The notes: generated by a model not told the origin, from the sequence alone. A stretch of DNA of 6,670 bases from JAGNZR01 sp051646055 (GCA_051646055.1 JBOFCM010000042.1:1-6670); one strand, 5' to 3'. Positions 1 through 6,370 are shown, counted from the first letter of the stretch. Numbers and translations are program-made.

Positions 1-569
1 GTCGCCTTATCTCCAGAAGCAACAGCTCCTGCCAGAAGAACGAAAACTGCTGTTCCAGGCAGAATAAATATAGTAGACAACACTGCATACTGGATAAAGC
101 TGATTGGAGTAAGTCCGTAAACATAATTCTGAATTCCGAATGGGAATATAGGAAGTAATCTTGTTGTCGCAAGAATAAACCATCCCTCATTTTTTACTCC
201 TTCATTTATTTTCTTGAAGGCATCACTATTTCCAAACTTCGCTTCAATAGGTTTTCTAGCCACATATCTAGCTATAAGGAATGATAGAGAAAGTCCTAAT
301 GATGCTCCAACTAGAGTGTAAAGTGTTCCCCAGATTCCTCCAAATATAATTCCTCCTGCTAGAGTTATAGGAAGAGTAGAAATACAAGTTACTGTTACGA
401 TAGCAAACATCGCTATATAAGCTATCGGTCCCCAAGGTCCTAATCCTTTAATAAGAGTCTCCAGTTTCTCTCTATCTTTCATATACTCTATAGCTCCTGT
501 TTTTACAAGAAGTGTTCCTAATCCTGCAAGAACTAGAAGAGCTATTATTATTTTTACAATCTTATTCAT
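1..569 (-). CDS. TVP38/TMEM64 (DedA-like, VTT domain) integral membrane protein, C-terminus cut off by window edge
   Basis: I translated this frame by hand: 189 residues from the ATG at 569, with no stop before the window edge. The protein is very hydrophobic. It has an N-terminal membrane segment (about residues 4-22) and a VTT/SNARE-associated domain: a proline-containing re-entrant-like stretch with AGGIIFGGIWG (71-81), a membrane segment at 83-100, and the conserved block starting RLLPIFPFG (137-145) followed by NYVYGLT and a further membrane segment ending LPGT. Family members usually have about 220-240 residues, so perhaps 30-50 are missing. The start follows a GAGGAG ribosome site and lies 22 nt after the rhodanese stop, so the two genes are probably co-transcribed. 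VTT proteins are linked to lipid scrambling or flippase activity, membrane homeostasis and, in a few cases, ion or selenite uptake. The substrate here is unknown. Family call is firm; role is not. Confidence 0.88.
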   Translation of the reverse strand, partial: MNKIVKIIIALLVLAGLGTLLVKTGAIEYMKDREKLETLIKGLGPWGPIAYIAMFAIVTVTCISTLPITLAGGIIFGGIWGTLYTLVGASLGLSLSFLIARYVARKPIEAKFGNSDAFKKINEGVKNEGWFILATTRLLPIFPFGIQNYVYGLTPISFIQYAVLSTIFILPGTAVFVLLAGAVASGDKA

Positions 570-591
570 TTCTTCTCCTCAATAAATCCTA

Positions 592-1503
592 TTATTTTCC
601 AGACTCTACTGGAGCGTTGTTTTTAGCTACTTCACGAGACCATTCAATCCAAGAACCATCATAGTTCTTAACTTTTGGGTATCCTAGCAGTTCTCTTAAT
701 ACAAATGTAGTGTGAGCAGAACGTACAGCTGACTGGCAGTAAGCAAGTATCTCTTTATCAGGTGTAACTCCAGCCTTTGTAAATAGTGCCACTAACTCAT
801 CATATGATTTCATATCTTTATTCTTATCTAAAGTATCAGACCACTCAACCCAAACAGCTCCAGGTATTCTTCCTTTCCCTACTGCTCCACTCTTAGTTTC
901 CTCTCCTGTAAACTCTTTCTCAGATCTTGTATCTAAAACAAGAACATCTTTATCATTCAGCTTAGCTTTTACATCTTCAAATTCTACAAGAGTATCTTTA
1001 TCAGCACCCTCTGGGAATTTGAAAGTTCCAGCTTTTGGAGCAGGTTCAGCTCCGAATCTTGTAGAAACTCCTGCAGATTTAAGAGCATTGAATCCTCCAT
1101 CTACAATCTTCATATTTTTTGCTCCATATAGATCCATTATCCACCAAAGTCTGTACTCATCTAAGTTATCTCCGATAAGTACAAGAGTTGTATCCCCATT
1201 TACACCCATTGCATTCATCTCTTTCTCAAGCTCTTCACGAGAAGCTCTCATTCCTCCGATATCTCCATATCTTCCATCTTTAGGTTCCATGTCAGGTCTC
1301 CACATATTGTAAGATCCTTTTACGTTTCCAGCTAGGAATTTAGCATTCTGTCTAACATCTACAACTACAACATTTTTATCTTTTTCGATAAGCTCTTTAG
1401 CTGTTGCTGGACTGATAAGAGTCTCACTTTTGTACTGTGAATAATCCTTTGAGAATGCTAGTGTTGATAGAGTTAATAATGCTACTACTAATAATTTTTT
1501 CAT
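592..1503 (-). CDS. Exported tandem-domain rhodanese (thiosulfate/mercaptopyruvate-type sulfurtransferase)
   Basis: This 303-residue protein has a typical signal peptide: KK at residues 2-3, a hydrophobic core, and likely cleavage near AFS|KD at 18-19. There is no lipobox, so a soluble periplasmic or exported enzyme is expected. Two rhodanese domains follow. The N-terminal one (about 30-148) has VVVDVR and DGGFNAL, but the loop position carries Asp112 instead of the catalytic Cys, as is normal for tandem sulfurtransferases. The C-terminal one (about 172-292) has LDTRSEKEF, GRIPGA, the active loop CQSAVRS with Cys256 and Arg261, and the NYDGSW-EW signature. Such enzymes move sulfane sulfur from thiosulfate or another donor to a thiol or cyanide acceptor through a Cys persulfide. 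The start follows a GGGGTGG ribosome site 4 nt away. It sits between an Fe-S flavo-oxidoreductase and a VTT membrane protein, which suggests a sulfur-transfer role in that set. The physiological donor and acceptor are unknown. Confidence 0.93.
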   Translation of the reverse strand: MKKLLVVALLTLSTLAFSKDYSQYKSETLISPATAKELIEKDKNVVVVDVRQNAKFLAGNVKGSYNMWRPDMEPKDGRYGDIGGMRASREELEKEMNAMGVNGDTTLVLIGDNLDEYRLWWIMDLYGAKNMKIVDGGFNALKSAGVSTRFGAEPAPKAGTFKFPEGADKDTLVEFEDVKAKLNDKDVLVLDTRSEKEFTGEETKSGAVGKGRIPGAVWVEWSDTLDKNKDMKSYDELVALFTKAGVTPDKEILAYCQSAVRSAHTTFVLRELLGYPKVKNYDGSWIEWSREVAKNNAPVESGK

Positions 1504-1521
1504 ACTTCCACCCCTGTTTGA

Positions 1522-1550
1522 ATTTTATTTTGTATAGTTTTTATTGTAAA
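1522..1550 (-). promoter_or_regulatory. Possible secondary sigma70-type promoter for the rhodanese-VTT pair
   Basis: Reading the minus strand, TTTACA (1550-1545) and TAAAAT (1527-1522) are separated by exactly 17 nt, just downstream of an intercistronic hairpin. A start about 7 nt later would leave a very short leader carrying the GGGGTGG ribosome site. The region is AT-rich, so such matches arise easily by chance; TATACA within the spacer is an alternative -10. It would let the rhodanese and membrane genes be expressed apart from the large oxidoreductase. Confidence 0.4.
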
Positions 1551-1556
1551 TTGAGC

Positions 1557-1578
1557 GGGGAAATTTTTCAATTTCCCC
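1557..1578 (-). other. Intercistronic hairpin with GAAA tetraloop (transcript stabiliser or weak terminator)
   Basis: In the minus-strand transcript GGGGAAATT and AATTTCCCC form a perfect 9-bp stem closed by a GAAA loop, a stable GNRA tetraloop. It begins 7 nt after the stop codon of the 863-residue oxidoreductase. The following minus-strand bases (GCTCAATTTAC) are not a U tract, so efficient intrinsic termination of that transcript is doubtful. Protection of the upstream message, or partial attenuation before the rhodanese gene, fits better. On the plus strand the same stem is followed by a T-rich tail (from 1579), so it could stop antisense transcription. Confidence 0.6.
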
Positions 1579-1585
1579 TTTTATT

Positions 1586-4177
1586 TTATTTTCTTTTTTT
1601 AAGTTCCATTTTTGATTTGAATCTAGTAGCCCACTGCTTTACAGGTCCAGCATTTCTCTTTTTAGCTTTATCTTTTGTATATTTTTCTCCGAATACAAGA
1701 TCCAGGATATGCTGAGCATCTGCTCCACCTTTTTCCATAGATTCACGACATGCTGCACAGTAAGTGATCATATGCCCAGTTGTTGTTTCAGATGCTCTTC
1801 TATCCATAACTCTCTTAGCCACATCTGGAACTGCCGGAACTATCATTCCTCCAAATCCGCAACATCTTGTTTTCTCTCTTGAGTTTTCAAGCTCTTCAAC
1901 ATTGTATCCTAGCTCGTTAACTATCCATCTGATTCCGTCATGGATTCCTGTCATTTTTCTGATTGAACATGAATCATGGATATTGAATGTAACATCTGAA
2001 CCTTTTCCTACTCCGATTTGAGATTCTGGAAGTCCAATCTCAGGAAGAAGTTCCCATAGAGATACTACTTTCTGCTTTGCATACATATTAAAAATTCCGT
2101 AACATGACTGACAAGCAACGATAACTGTCTCTGCTCCAACTTTATCCAATTCCTCTTGAACAGATTTAAATCTCTCTTTAAACAGATCATCCTGCCCTAG
2201 AGCTTTAGGCGGTTTTCCACAACATTTAAGCAGTGATCCAACCTCTCCGTTTAGTTTTTTCTGTAGGTGATCAAGTACATTTCCTACTGCTTCTGAGTTA
2301 TACGAAGGTAGTGAACATCCTGGGAAGAATACATATTTAGTTTTCTTTCCAGCTGGTGCTGCGTTAGTCGTGTTAAACATCTTAGAATATCCAAGATACT
2401 GGTGCACCTCTATTGCCGTATGCCCCTTCATAGGTGATTTTCCTGCATTATCTTTAACATACTCTGTTCTAATTCCTGCGAAGTTAGATTTGATATCAAA
2501 GTCCTTTGGACATTTTAGAGTACACTGGTCACACATGTTACATGAGTAAGCTATCTTAGCGTCCACTGCATCGTAACCCTTCTCAAGATACTCAGAGAAT
2601 AGAGTTTTTGGACAATCTGTATAATCATTCAGCATGATACACTCTTTCATACAAAGCTTACACTCACACTGAAGACATCTGTTAGCTTCCTTTTCAGCTT
2701 CAGATTTTGTAAATACATTTTCAACCTCATTGAAGCTTCCAATTCTTTCAGCTTTAGAGATAACCGAGTTGGCTATTCTTTCAACTTTCTCAGCAGCGTC
2801 CCATCCCTCAGGCAGGTACTCAGTTGGAAGTTGTAGTTTCGTTCTGTATCCACCCTCATTTTCAATGTTTCTTCCTTCAGCTATATCTTTTCCATTTAGG
2901 AATAAGTCTATAGACTTTGCAGCTCTACGTCCCTCTGCCATAGCTTCTACAACTATAAATGCACTTGTACAGTCTCCAGCTACGAAAACTTTTTTATCAG
3001 ATACAGATTGCATTGTAAGCTTGTCTGCATCAAAAGTTCCGTTTCCTCTCTTAGCTAGAGTTCCCTCTGCATCAAAAGAGCTGTCTACTCCCTGTCCTAT
3101 TGCAAATACAAGAGTATCTATTGCAAGAACTTCTAACTGATCCATATCAAACTTAGGAGAGAATCTTCCCTCTGCATCAAATAGAGATACACATTTCTTC
3201 AGTTCGATTCCTGAAACTCTTCCGTTCTCATCCTTCATTATTCTGTTGATTCCGTATCCAAGTTTAAAGATTATATCCTCTTCTACAGCTCCGTGAATCT
3301 CATGGTTTGAAGATGGCATTCCTTCAAAAGTAGCCTCTAGAGGTATAGATATTACTCTCTCTACTCCTGGAACTCTCTTAGATGAACGAGCACAGTCCAT
3401 TGCAACGTCTCCTCCACCAATTACAGCTACAACTTTTCCAGCTCCTTTGAAGTCACGAGTCAGAGATATCTCTTTCAGATATTCAGCTGCGTGGAATATT
3501 CCCTCTGCATCATGATTTTCAAGAGAACGATCGATTCTTCCAGCTTGTCTTCCAACTGCAACCACAACTGCATCATGATTTTTCTTAAGCTCATCGAAAG
3601 ATATATCTTTACCAATCTCTACACCTAATTTGATTTCTACTCCAAGTTTTTGGAGCAGAGAATATTCTGTATCAATTATATGTCTAGGTAATCTGTATTC
3701 AGGAATACCCACTCTCATCATTCCACCAAGTACTGGAAGTTTTTCAAATATTGTAACAGCATAACCTTTTCTGATAAGATCAAGAGCTGCCTGTGCTCCT
3801 GCTGGTCCTGCTCCTATAACTGCAACTTTTTTCCCGTTTGATGAAGCTTTGGTAAGATCCCAGTTTTCAGCTTTATCGAAATTGTCTGCTGCATATCTCT
3901 TAAGGTAAGCTATAGAGATAGAGTGATCTTCCTCTCCTCTTCTACAGTTTTTCTCACAAGGATGAGCACAGATTCTTCCAAGCGTTCCAGGTATGAAAAG
4001 TTTTTCTCTGATAACGTTCAGAGACTCTTCACCTTTTCCCTCTCCTATAAGTCTGACATACTGTTTAACATCAGTATTCATTGGACATGCAGATACACAA
4101 GCAGCTGTAGAATCCCCCATACAGTTGTCTACAATGTGCTTCATTTTGTCTAATACTTCAGTTTTTAATACTCCCAT
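1586..4177 (-). CDS. Multidomain FAD/NAD(P)H oxidoreductase with dicluster domain, Fe-S region and two CCG (HdrB/GlpC-type) domains
   Basis: The 863-residue protein has no signal peptide and is predicted cytoplasmic. Domains in order: an N-terminal GltD-like dicluster domain (about 15-100) with Cys19, 27, 31 and Cys70, 74, 78; an FAD dinucleotide fold (IGAGPAG, 121-127); a second Rossmann fold for NAD(P)H (VIGGGDVAMD, 252-261); and the C-terminal FAD motif VFVAGDC (397-403). A cysteine-rich linker follows: Cys501, 504, 506, 509, 513, 522 and a CxxCxxCxxxC ferredoxin motif at 546-556. Two cysteine-rich CCG domains close the protein: Cys621, CCG at 652-654, CxxC at 689-692; then Cys737, CCG at 772-774, CxxC at 807-810. 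CCG domains bind non-cubane [4Fe-4S] clusters in heterodisulfide reductase and act as quinone- or electron-transfer modules in GlpC-like proteins. Electrons probably run from NAD(P)H through FAD and the clusters to a disulfide, persulfide or other acceptor at the CCG end, or in reverse. The start has an AGGGAG site 7 nt upstream. To my recollection, databases name such proteins pyridine nucleotide-disulfide oxidoreductase/dicluster-binding protein. Family is firm; substrate unknown. Confidence 0.93.
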   Translation of the reverse strand: MGVLKTEVLDKMKHIVDNCMGDSTAACVSACPMNTDVKQYVRLIGEGKGEESLNVIREKLFIPGTLGRICAHPCEKNCRRGEEDHSISIAYLKRYAADNFDKAENWDLTKASSNGKKVAVIGAGPAGAQAALDLIRKGYAVTIFEKLPVLGGMMRVGIPEYRLPRHIIDTEYSLLQKLGVEIKLGVEIGKDISFDELKKNHDAVVVAVGRQAGRIDRSLENHDAEGIFHAAEYLKEISLTRDFKGAGKVVAVIGGGDVAMDCARSSKRVPGVERVISIPLEATFEGMPSSNHEIHGAVEEDIIFKLGYGINRIMKDENGRVSGIELKKCVSLFDAEGRFSPKFDMDQLEVLAIDTLVFAIGQGVDSSFDAEGTLAKRGNGTFDADKLTMQSVSDKKVFVAGDCTSAFIVVEAMAEGRRAAKSIDLFLNGKDIAEGRNIENEGGYRTKLQLPTEYLPEGWDAAEKVERIANSVISKAERIGSFNEVENVFTKSEAEKEANRCLQCECKLCMKECIMLNDYTDCPKTLFSEYLEKGYDAVDAKIAYSCNMCDQCTLKCPKDFDIKSNFAGIRTEYVKDNAGKSPMKGHTAIEVHQYLGYSKMFNTTNAAPAGKKTKYVFFPGCSLPSYNSEAVGNVLDHLQKKLNGEVGSLLKCCGKPPKALGQDDLFKERFKSVQEELDKVGAETVIVACQSCYGIFNMYAKQKVVSLWELLPEIGLPESQIGVGKGSDVTFNIHDSCSIRKMTGIHDGIRWIVNELGYNVEELENSREKTRCCGFGGMIVPAVPDVAKRVMDRRASETTTGHMITYCAACRESMEKGGADAQHILDLVFGEKYTKDKAKKRNAGPVKQWATRFKSKMELKKRK

Positions 4178-4220
4178 TTCAACACTCCCTTTACTTTATA
4201 ATTGTCTTAAAAATCACTTT

Positions 4221-4238
4221 TTTGAACATGAGTTCAAA
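4221..4238. promoter_or_regulatory. 18-bp palindrome in the oxidoreductase leader, candidate operator
   Basis: TTTGAAC and GTTCAAA form perfect 7-bp arms around a 4-bp spacer (ATGA). It lies about 80-97 nt downstream of the predicted start and about 44 nt before the ATG. The core GAAC-N4-GTTC resembles the LexA box of Gram-positive bacteria, but the usual flanking C/G are replaced by T/A and the last spacer base does not fit. It shares the 8-mer TTGAACAT, in opposite orientation, with the larger repeat at 4288-4314. It could be a second regulator site, a short RNA hairpin, or chance. Confidence 0.4.
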
Positions 4239-4287
4239 TATGTTTAGGTATATATATATCTATTAAACTATATCTTTTAGTGAAAAT

Positions 4288-4314
4288 TATGAGTGAATGT
4301 TCAATTCACTCATA
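4288..4314. promoter_or_regulatory. 27-bp inverted repeat at the predicted transcription start, candidate operator or 5' hairpin
   Basis: Perfect 11-bp arms, TATGAGTGAAT and ATTCACTCATA, flank a 5-bp spacer. On the minus strand the repeat begins 10 nt after the -10 box of the promoter at 4325-4353, so it covers roughly +4 to +30. That is where a repressor dimer (for example TetR-type) would block initiation or early elongation. As RNA it would be a 5'-terminal stem-loop that could protect the message. It is also the only strong hairpin after the alanyl-tRNA editing gene, but its tail (ATTTTC) is a poor terminator tail and it lies beyond the new promoter. Confidence 0.65.
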
Positions 4315-4324
4315 CAACGATTAA

Positions 4325-4353
4325 ATTTTACAATAAATTGGATTTAAAGTCAA
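4325..4353 (-). promoter_or_regulatory. Sigma70-type promoter for the oxidoreductase-rhodanese-VTT operon
   Basis: On the minus strand TTGACT (4353-4348) and TAAAAT (4330-4325) stand exactly 17 nt apart, five of six bases matching consensus in each box. Upstream lie A-tracts resembling an UP element. The start would be near 4317-4318, giving a leader of about 140 nt before the ATG at 4177. The perfect inverted repeat immediately downstream supports this as a regulated promoter. Confidence 0.72.
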
Positions 4354-4406
4354 CTATTTTTTTGGGTAATTTTTTCGCTTTTTTGTTTATTTTTTTTACA
4401 CTTGTT

Positions 4407-5537
4407 CTAGTTTAAGTTCATAATTTCTTCTAAAACCTTGTTTAAAACCTCATTTTTTCTACCTTTCTGGAATTTGATTACCACAGAATTTCTGCTTCCT
4501 CCGCCCTTCAACTCTATTTTCTTTTGAACATTTTTTAAAAGTGTCTGCATATCTCTATCAGTAGAAGCCAATATCATCAGTTCCTCATCAGCTCCAATGA
4601 AGATTTTGTTTTCTAGTTTTTTTTCTAAAAATAATTTTTTTACCGTCTCACACAGATTGCTCTCTTCCTCTAAGACAGTTACCTTTTCAGAACTTTCTAA
4701 AATTTTATCCAGAAGAAGCTCTCCATATTTCAGGGAAATTGCTCTCAATTTTTTCTCTAATTCTTTTTTCTCTTCGCTCTGTTTATTCACCAGAGTGACT
4801 AGTTCTGACGTCTGAGAACTAAATTTCTGATTCAGCTCTTTTATTATCTCATGTTTCTCACTGTAATCCTTGAAACATCTGTCACCAGATATAAAATAAA
4901 ATCTCATACATGAGGATTTTACCTTTTCCCAAGAAAGAATTTTAAACATCTTTATATCCCTTGTGTTTTTCACATGGAGACCTGCACAGGCATTGAAATC
5001 TTCTGGGAATGTGGAAACCATTCTGATATCTCCTGTTATTTTAGCTGCTACATCTTTTCTCTCACCCATAAGAGCATTAGCTTTCTCTATATCACATATC
5101 TCCTCTCTGAGATCATGCCCCTCACAAATTTTTCTATTTACCTCTCTCTCCAGTTCAGCTATCGTCTCCCATGTCATATCGTTTCTGTCAAAATCTAGGG
5201 TACAGTATTTTTCCGACATCTTGAATCCCACAGTTCTCCATCCGTATTTCAGAAAGGCTAAAGCGGAAAAAAGGTGTTCTCCCGAATGATTTTCCTCTGC
5301 ATCTCTTCTTCTCTCCCTGTCTATCTGGTAGGAATATTCTCCTGGAACCAGTTCTCTGTCTAGGATAAGATTTTTTTCTTGAGCAACTAATATTTCAGCC
5401 TCTCCAACTCTTCCAAGGTCTCCTATCTGCCCCCCTTTTCCGTCAGGATAAAATCTCTCGCTTCCCTCTAGATACTGAATTTCTGTCCTATATTTTCCAT
5501 TTTCTATTTTTTCGCAATTCAAAACTTGTAATCTCAT
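4407..5537 (-). CDS. alaX: AlaX-type alanyl-tRNA editing protein with C-terminal DHHA1 domain
   Basis: This 376-residue protein resembles the editing half of alanyl-tRNA synthetase without its aminoacylation core. It would deacylate Ser-tRNA-Ala or Gly-tRNA-Ala in trans, in the cytoplasm. The N-terminal beta-barrel region (about 1-80) precedes the zinc motif HSGEH (His84, His88); CAGLH (Cys184, His188) supplies the other two ligands. This is the family's HxxxH...CxxxH set. The block EKVKSSCMRFYFISG (about 204-218) matches the end of the editing domain. A Lys/Glu-rich coiled coil (about 228-270) and a DHHA1-like domain with KGGGSRN (344-350) follow. That length and order match the long AlaX form. 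The start is the ATG at 5537, 4 nt after GGGAGG; an in-frame TTG four codons upstream (5549) overlaps that ribosome site and is rejected. It lies 15 nt downstream of the EFR1 gene stop, so both are probably one transcript. No canonical terminator follows it. Confidence 0.92.
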   Translation of the reverse strand: MRLQVLNCEKIENGKYRTEIQYLEGSERFYPDGKGGQIGDLGRVGEAEILVAQEKNLILDRELVPGEYSYQIDRERRRDAEENHSGEHLFSALAFLKYGWRTVGFKMSEKYCTLDFDRNDMTWETIAELEREVNRKICEGHDLREEICDIEKANALMGERKDVAAKITGDIRMVSTFPEDFNACAGLHVKNTRDIKMFKILSWEKVKSSCMRFYFISGDRCFKDYSEKHEIIKELNQKFSSQTSELVTLVNKQSEEKKELEKKLRAISLKYGELLLDKILESSEKVTVLEEESNLCETVKKLFLEKKLENKIFIGADEELMILASTDRDMQTLLKNVQKKIELKGGGSRNSVVIKFQKGRKNEVLNKVLEEIMNLN

Positions 5538-5541
5538 CTTT

Positions 5542-5547
5542 CCTCCC
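5542..5547 (-). promoter_or_regulatory. Ribosome binding site that fixes the start of the alanyl-tRNA editing gene
   Basis: GGGAGG on the minus strand lies 4 nt before the ATG at 5537. Starting at the TTG at 5549 would place the site inside the coding sequence with no other good site upstream, so the ATG is favoured. Confidence 0.75.
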
Positions 5548-5552
5548 AAATT

Positions 5553-6356
5553 CTATTTTTTATTTCTTTTTATCTTTAATTCCTCTCTTGTCACATAGGG
5601 ATTGAGGTATCTTCCACTTTTCAGACTTTTCTTTCCATACTGAATAGCCGACACAGGACAGATATGGATGCACCCCATACAATCCTGACATTTCCCATTC
5701 CAAAATGGTTTTCCCTCCCTCATCTCTATATTTCTGCTGGGACAGATATCTCTACAGAGATTGCAACTGATACAGCTTTTCTCCACACGGAATTTTCTGT
5801 CAGCTCTCTTGATATTTCCCAGCCATAACATATATATCATTTTAAAAATTGGATTAATCAAAAATTTGATATAGCTGTTTCTCTTTTTTTCTCTTATCTC
5901 CTGAATTTTACTGCTCAATCTATCATCTGCCAAATCTACCATAACTATGGCATCTTTTTCACTTTTCATCTTGAAAAGTTTTAGATAGTTGTCCGGCACC
6001 TGGAGGTAGGACGAATAGTCCAGCTTGAGAGATTGCTCCCCCTTCTCCCTCTTATCTTTTAAAACAGAATCAATAAGTGAAAAAGGTATTCCATATCCGC
6101 TTCCGCCACATGTAGCTATGGCAAAAATATATGGATTTCCTTTTATTTTCAATTTGGTTAGAAATTTACCAACCATCTGAGGTATCCCCATGGCATACAC
6201 GGGAAAAATTATTCCAAAAGTATCCCCCTCAAATTCCAGCATCTCATCTTCTATAATTTCTGGAATATTTATTAACTCCATCTCTAACTCCTGAGCCATT
6301 TTTTTAGCTACGTGATAGGAGTTCCCCGTTCCTGTAAAATAATATATTTTATTCAT
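5553..6356 (-). CDS. EFR1-family protein: flavodoxin domain plus two [4Fe-4S] ferredoxin motifs
   Basis: The 267-residue cytoplasmic protein starts with a flavodoxin-like fold carrying the FMN phosphate loop FTGTGNSYH (7-15). Flavin-contacting loops follow near FPVYAMGIP (51-59) and ATCGGSGYG (81-89). The C-terminal part has two complete ferredoxin motifs: Cys195, 198, 201, 205 (CxxCxxCxxxCP) and Cys223, 226, 229, 233, also ending CP. This layout is the EFR1 family of anaerobes, presumed to shuttle electrons between cubane clusters and FMN; partners are generally unknown. A basic, hydrophobic stretch at about 157-185 (FLINPIFKMIYMLWLG) could touch the membrane or a partner. The ATG at 6356 has GGGGAG 7 nt upstream; an in-frame TTG at 6371 lies just upstream of that site and is rejected. 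It is the first gene of a two-gene operon with the alanyl-tRNA editing protein. Confidence 0.92.
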   Translation of the reverse strand: MNKIYYFTGTGNSYHVAKKMAQELEMELINIPEIIEDEMLEFEGDTFGIIFPVYAMGIPQMVGKFLTKLKIKGNPYIFAIATCGGSGYGIPFSLIDSVLKDKREKGEQSLKLDYSSYLQVPDNYLKLFKMKSEKDAIVMVDLADDRLSSKIQEIREKKRNSYIKFLINPIFKMIYMLWLGNIKRADRKFRVEKSCISCNLCRDICPSRNIEMREGKPFWNGKCQDCMGCIHICPVSAIQYGKKSLKSGRYLNPYVTREELKIKRNKK

Positions 6357-6364
6357 ATTCCATC

Positions 6365-6370
6365 TCCCCA
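6365..6370 (-). promoter_or_regulatory. Ribosome binding site that fixes the start of the EFR1 gene
   Basis: The minus-strand purine run GGGGAG lies about 7-8 nt before the ATG at 6356. It overlaps the second codon onward of the longer TTG-initiated reading (6371), which therefore seems spurious. An ATG directly after this run (6363-6361) is in another frame and meets a stop after four codons. Confidence 0.65.

Noticed and set aside
1589..1604. Run of seven A followed by G near the end of the 863-residue gene as a -1 frameshift site
   Set aside because: The phase is AAA AAA AGA, not A AAA AAG in the zero frame, and it lies a few codons before the stop with no meaningful alternative frame.
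4221..4238. FNR or Rex binding site
   Set aside because: FNR needs TTGAT-N4-ATCAA and Rex a TTGTGAA...TTCACAA type site; arm bases and spacing here do not match either.
4249..4259. TATATATATAT tract as a -10 box or repeat element
   Set aside because: No -35 match stands at 16-18 nt on the minus strand, and a much better promoter lies upstream at 4325-4353. It is a short simple AT tract.
4354..4406. Rho-independent terminator directly after the alanyl-tRNA editing gene
   Set aside because: The stretch is A-rich on the coding strand with no stem-loop and no U tract, so termination there, if any, is not visible.
1019..5289. Several plus-strand open frames of 70-140 codons, for example 1019-1312, 1764-2021, 2730-3140 and 4963-5289
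   Set aside because: All lie opposite well-supported minus-strand genes, show low-complexity Ser/Leu/Phe-rich translations typical of antisense frames, and have no recognisable domain or convincing ribosome site.
5538..5549. In-frame TTG at 5549 as start of the alanyl-tRNA editing gene
   Set aside because: The bases just after it are the GGGAGG ribosome site for the ATG at 5537, and the extra four residues (M/L-G-G-K) are not expected in the family.
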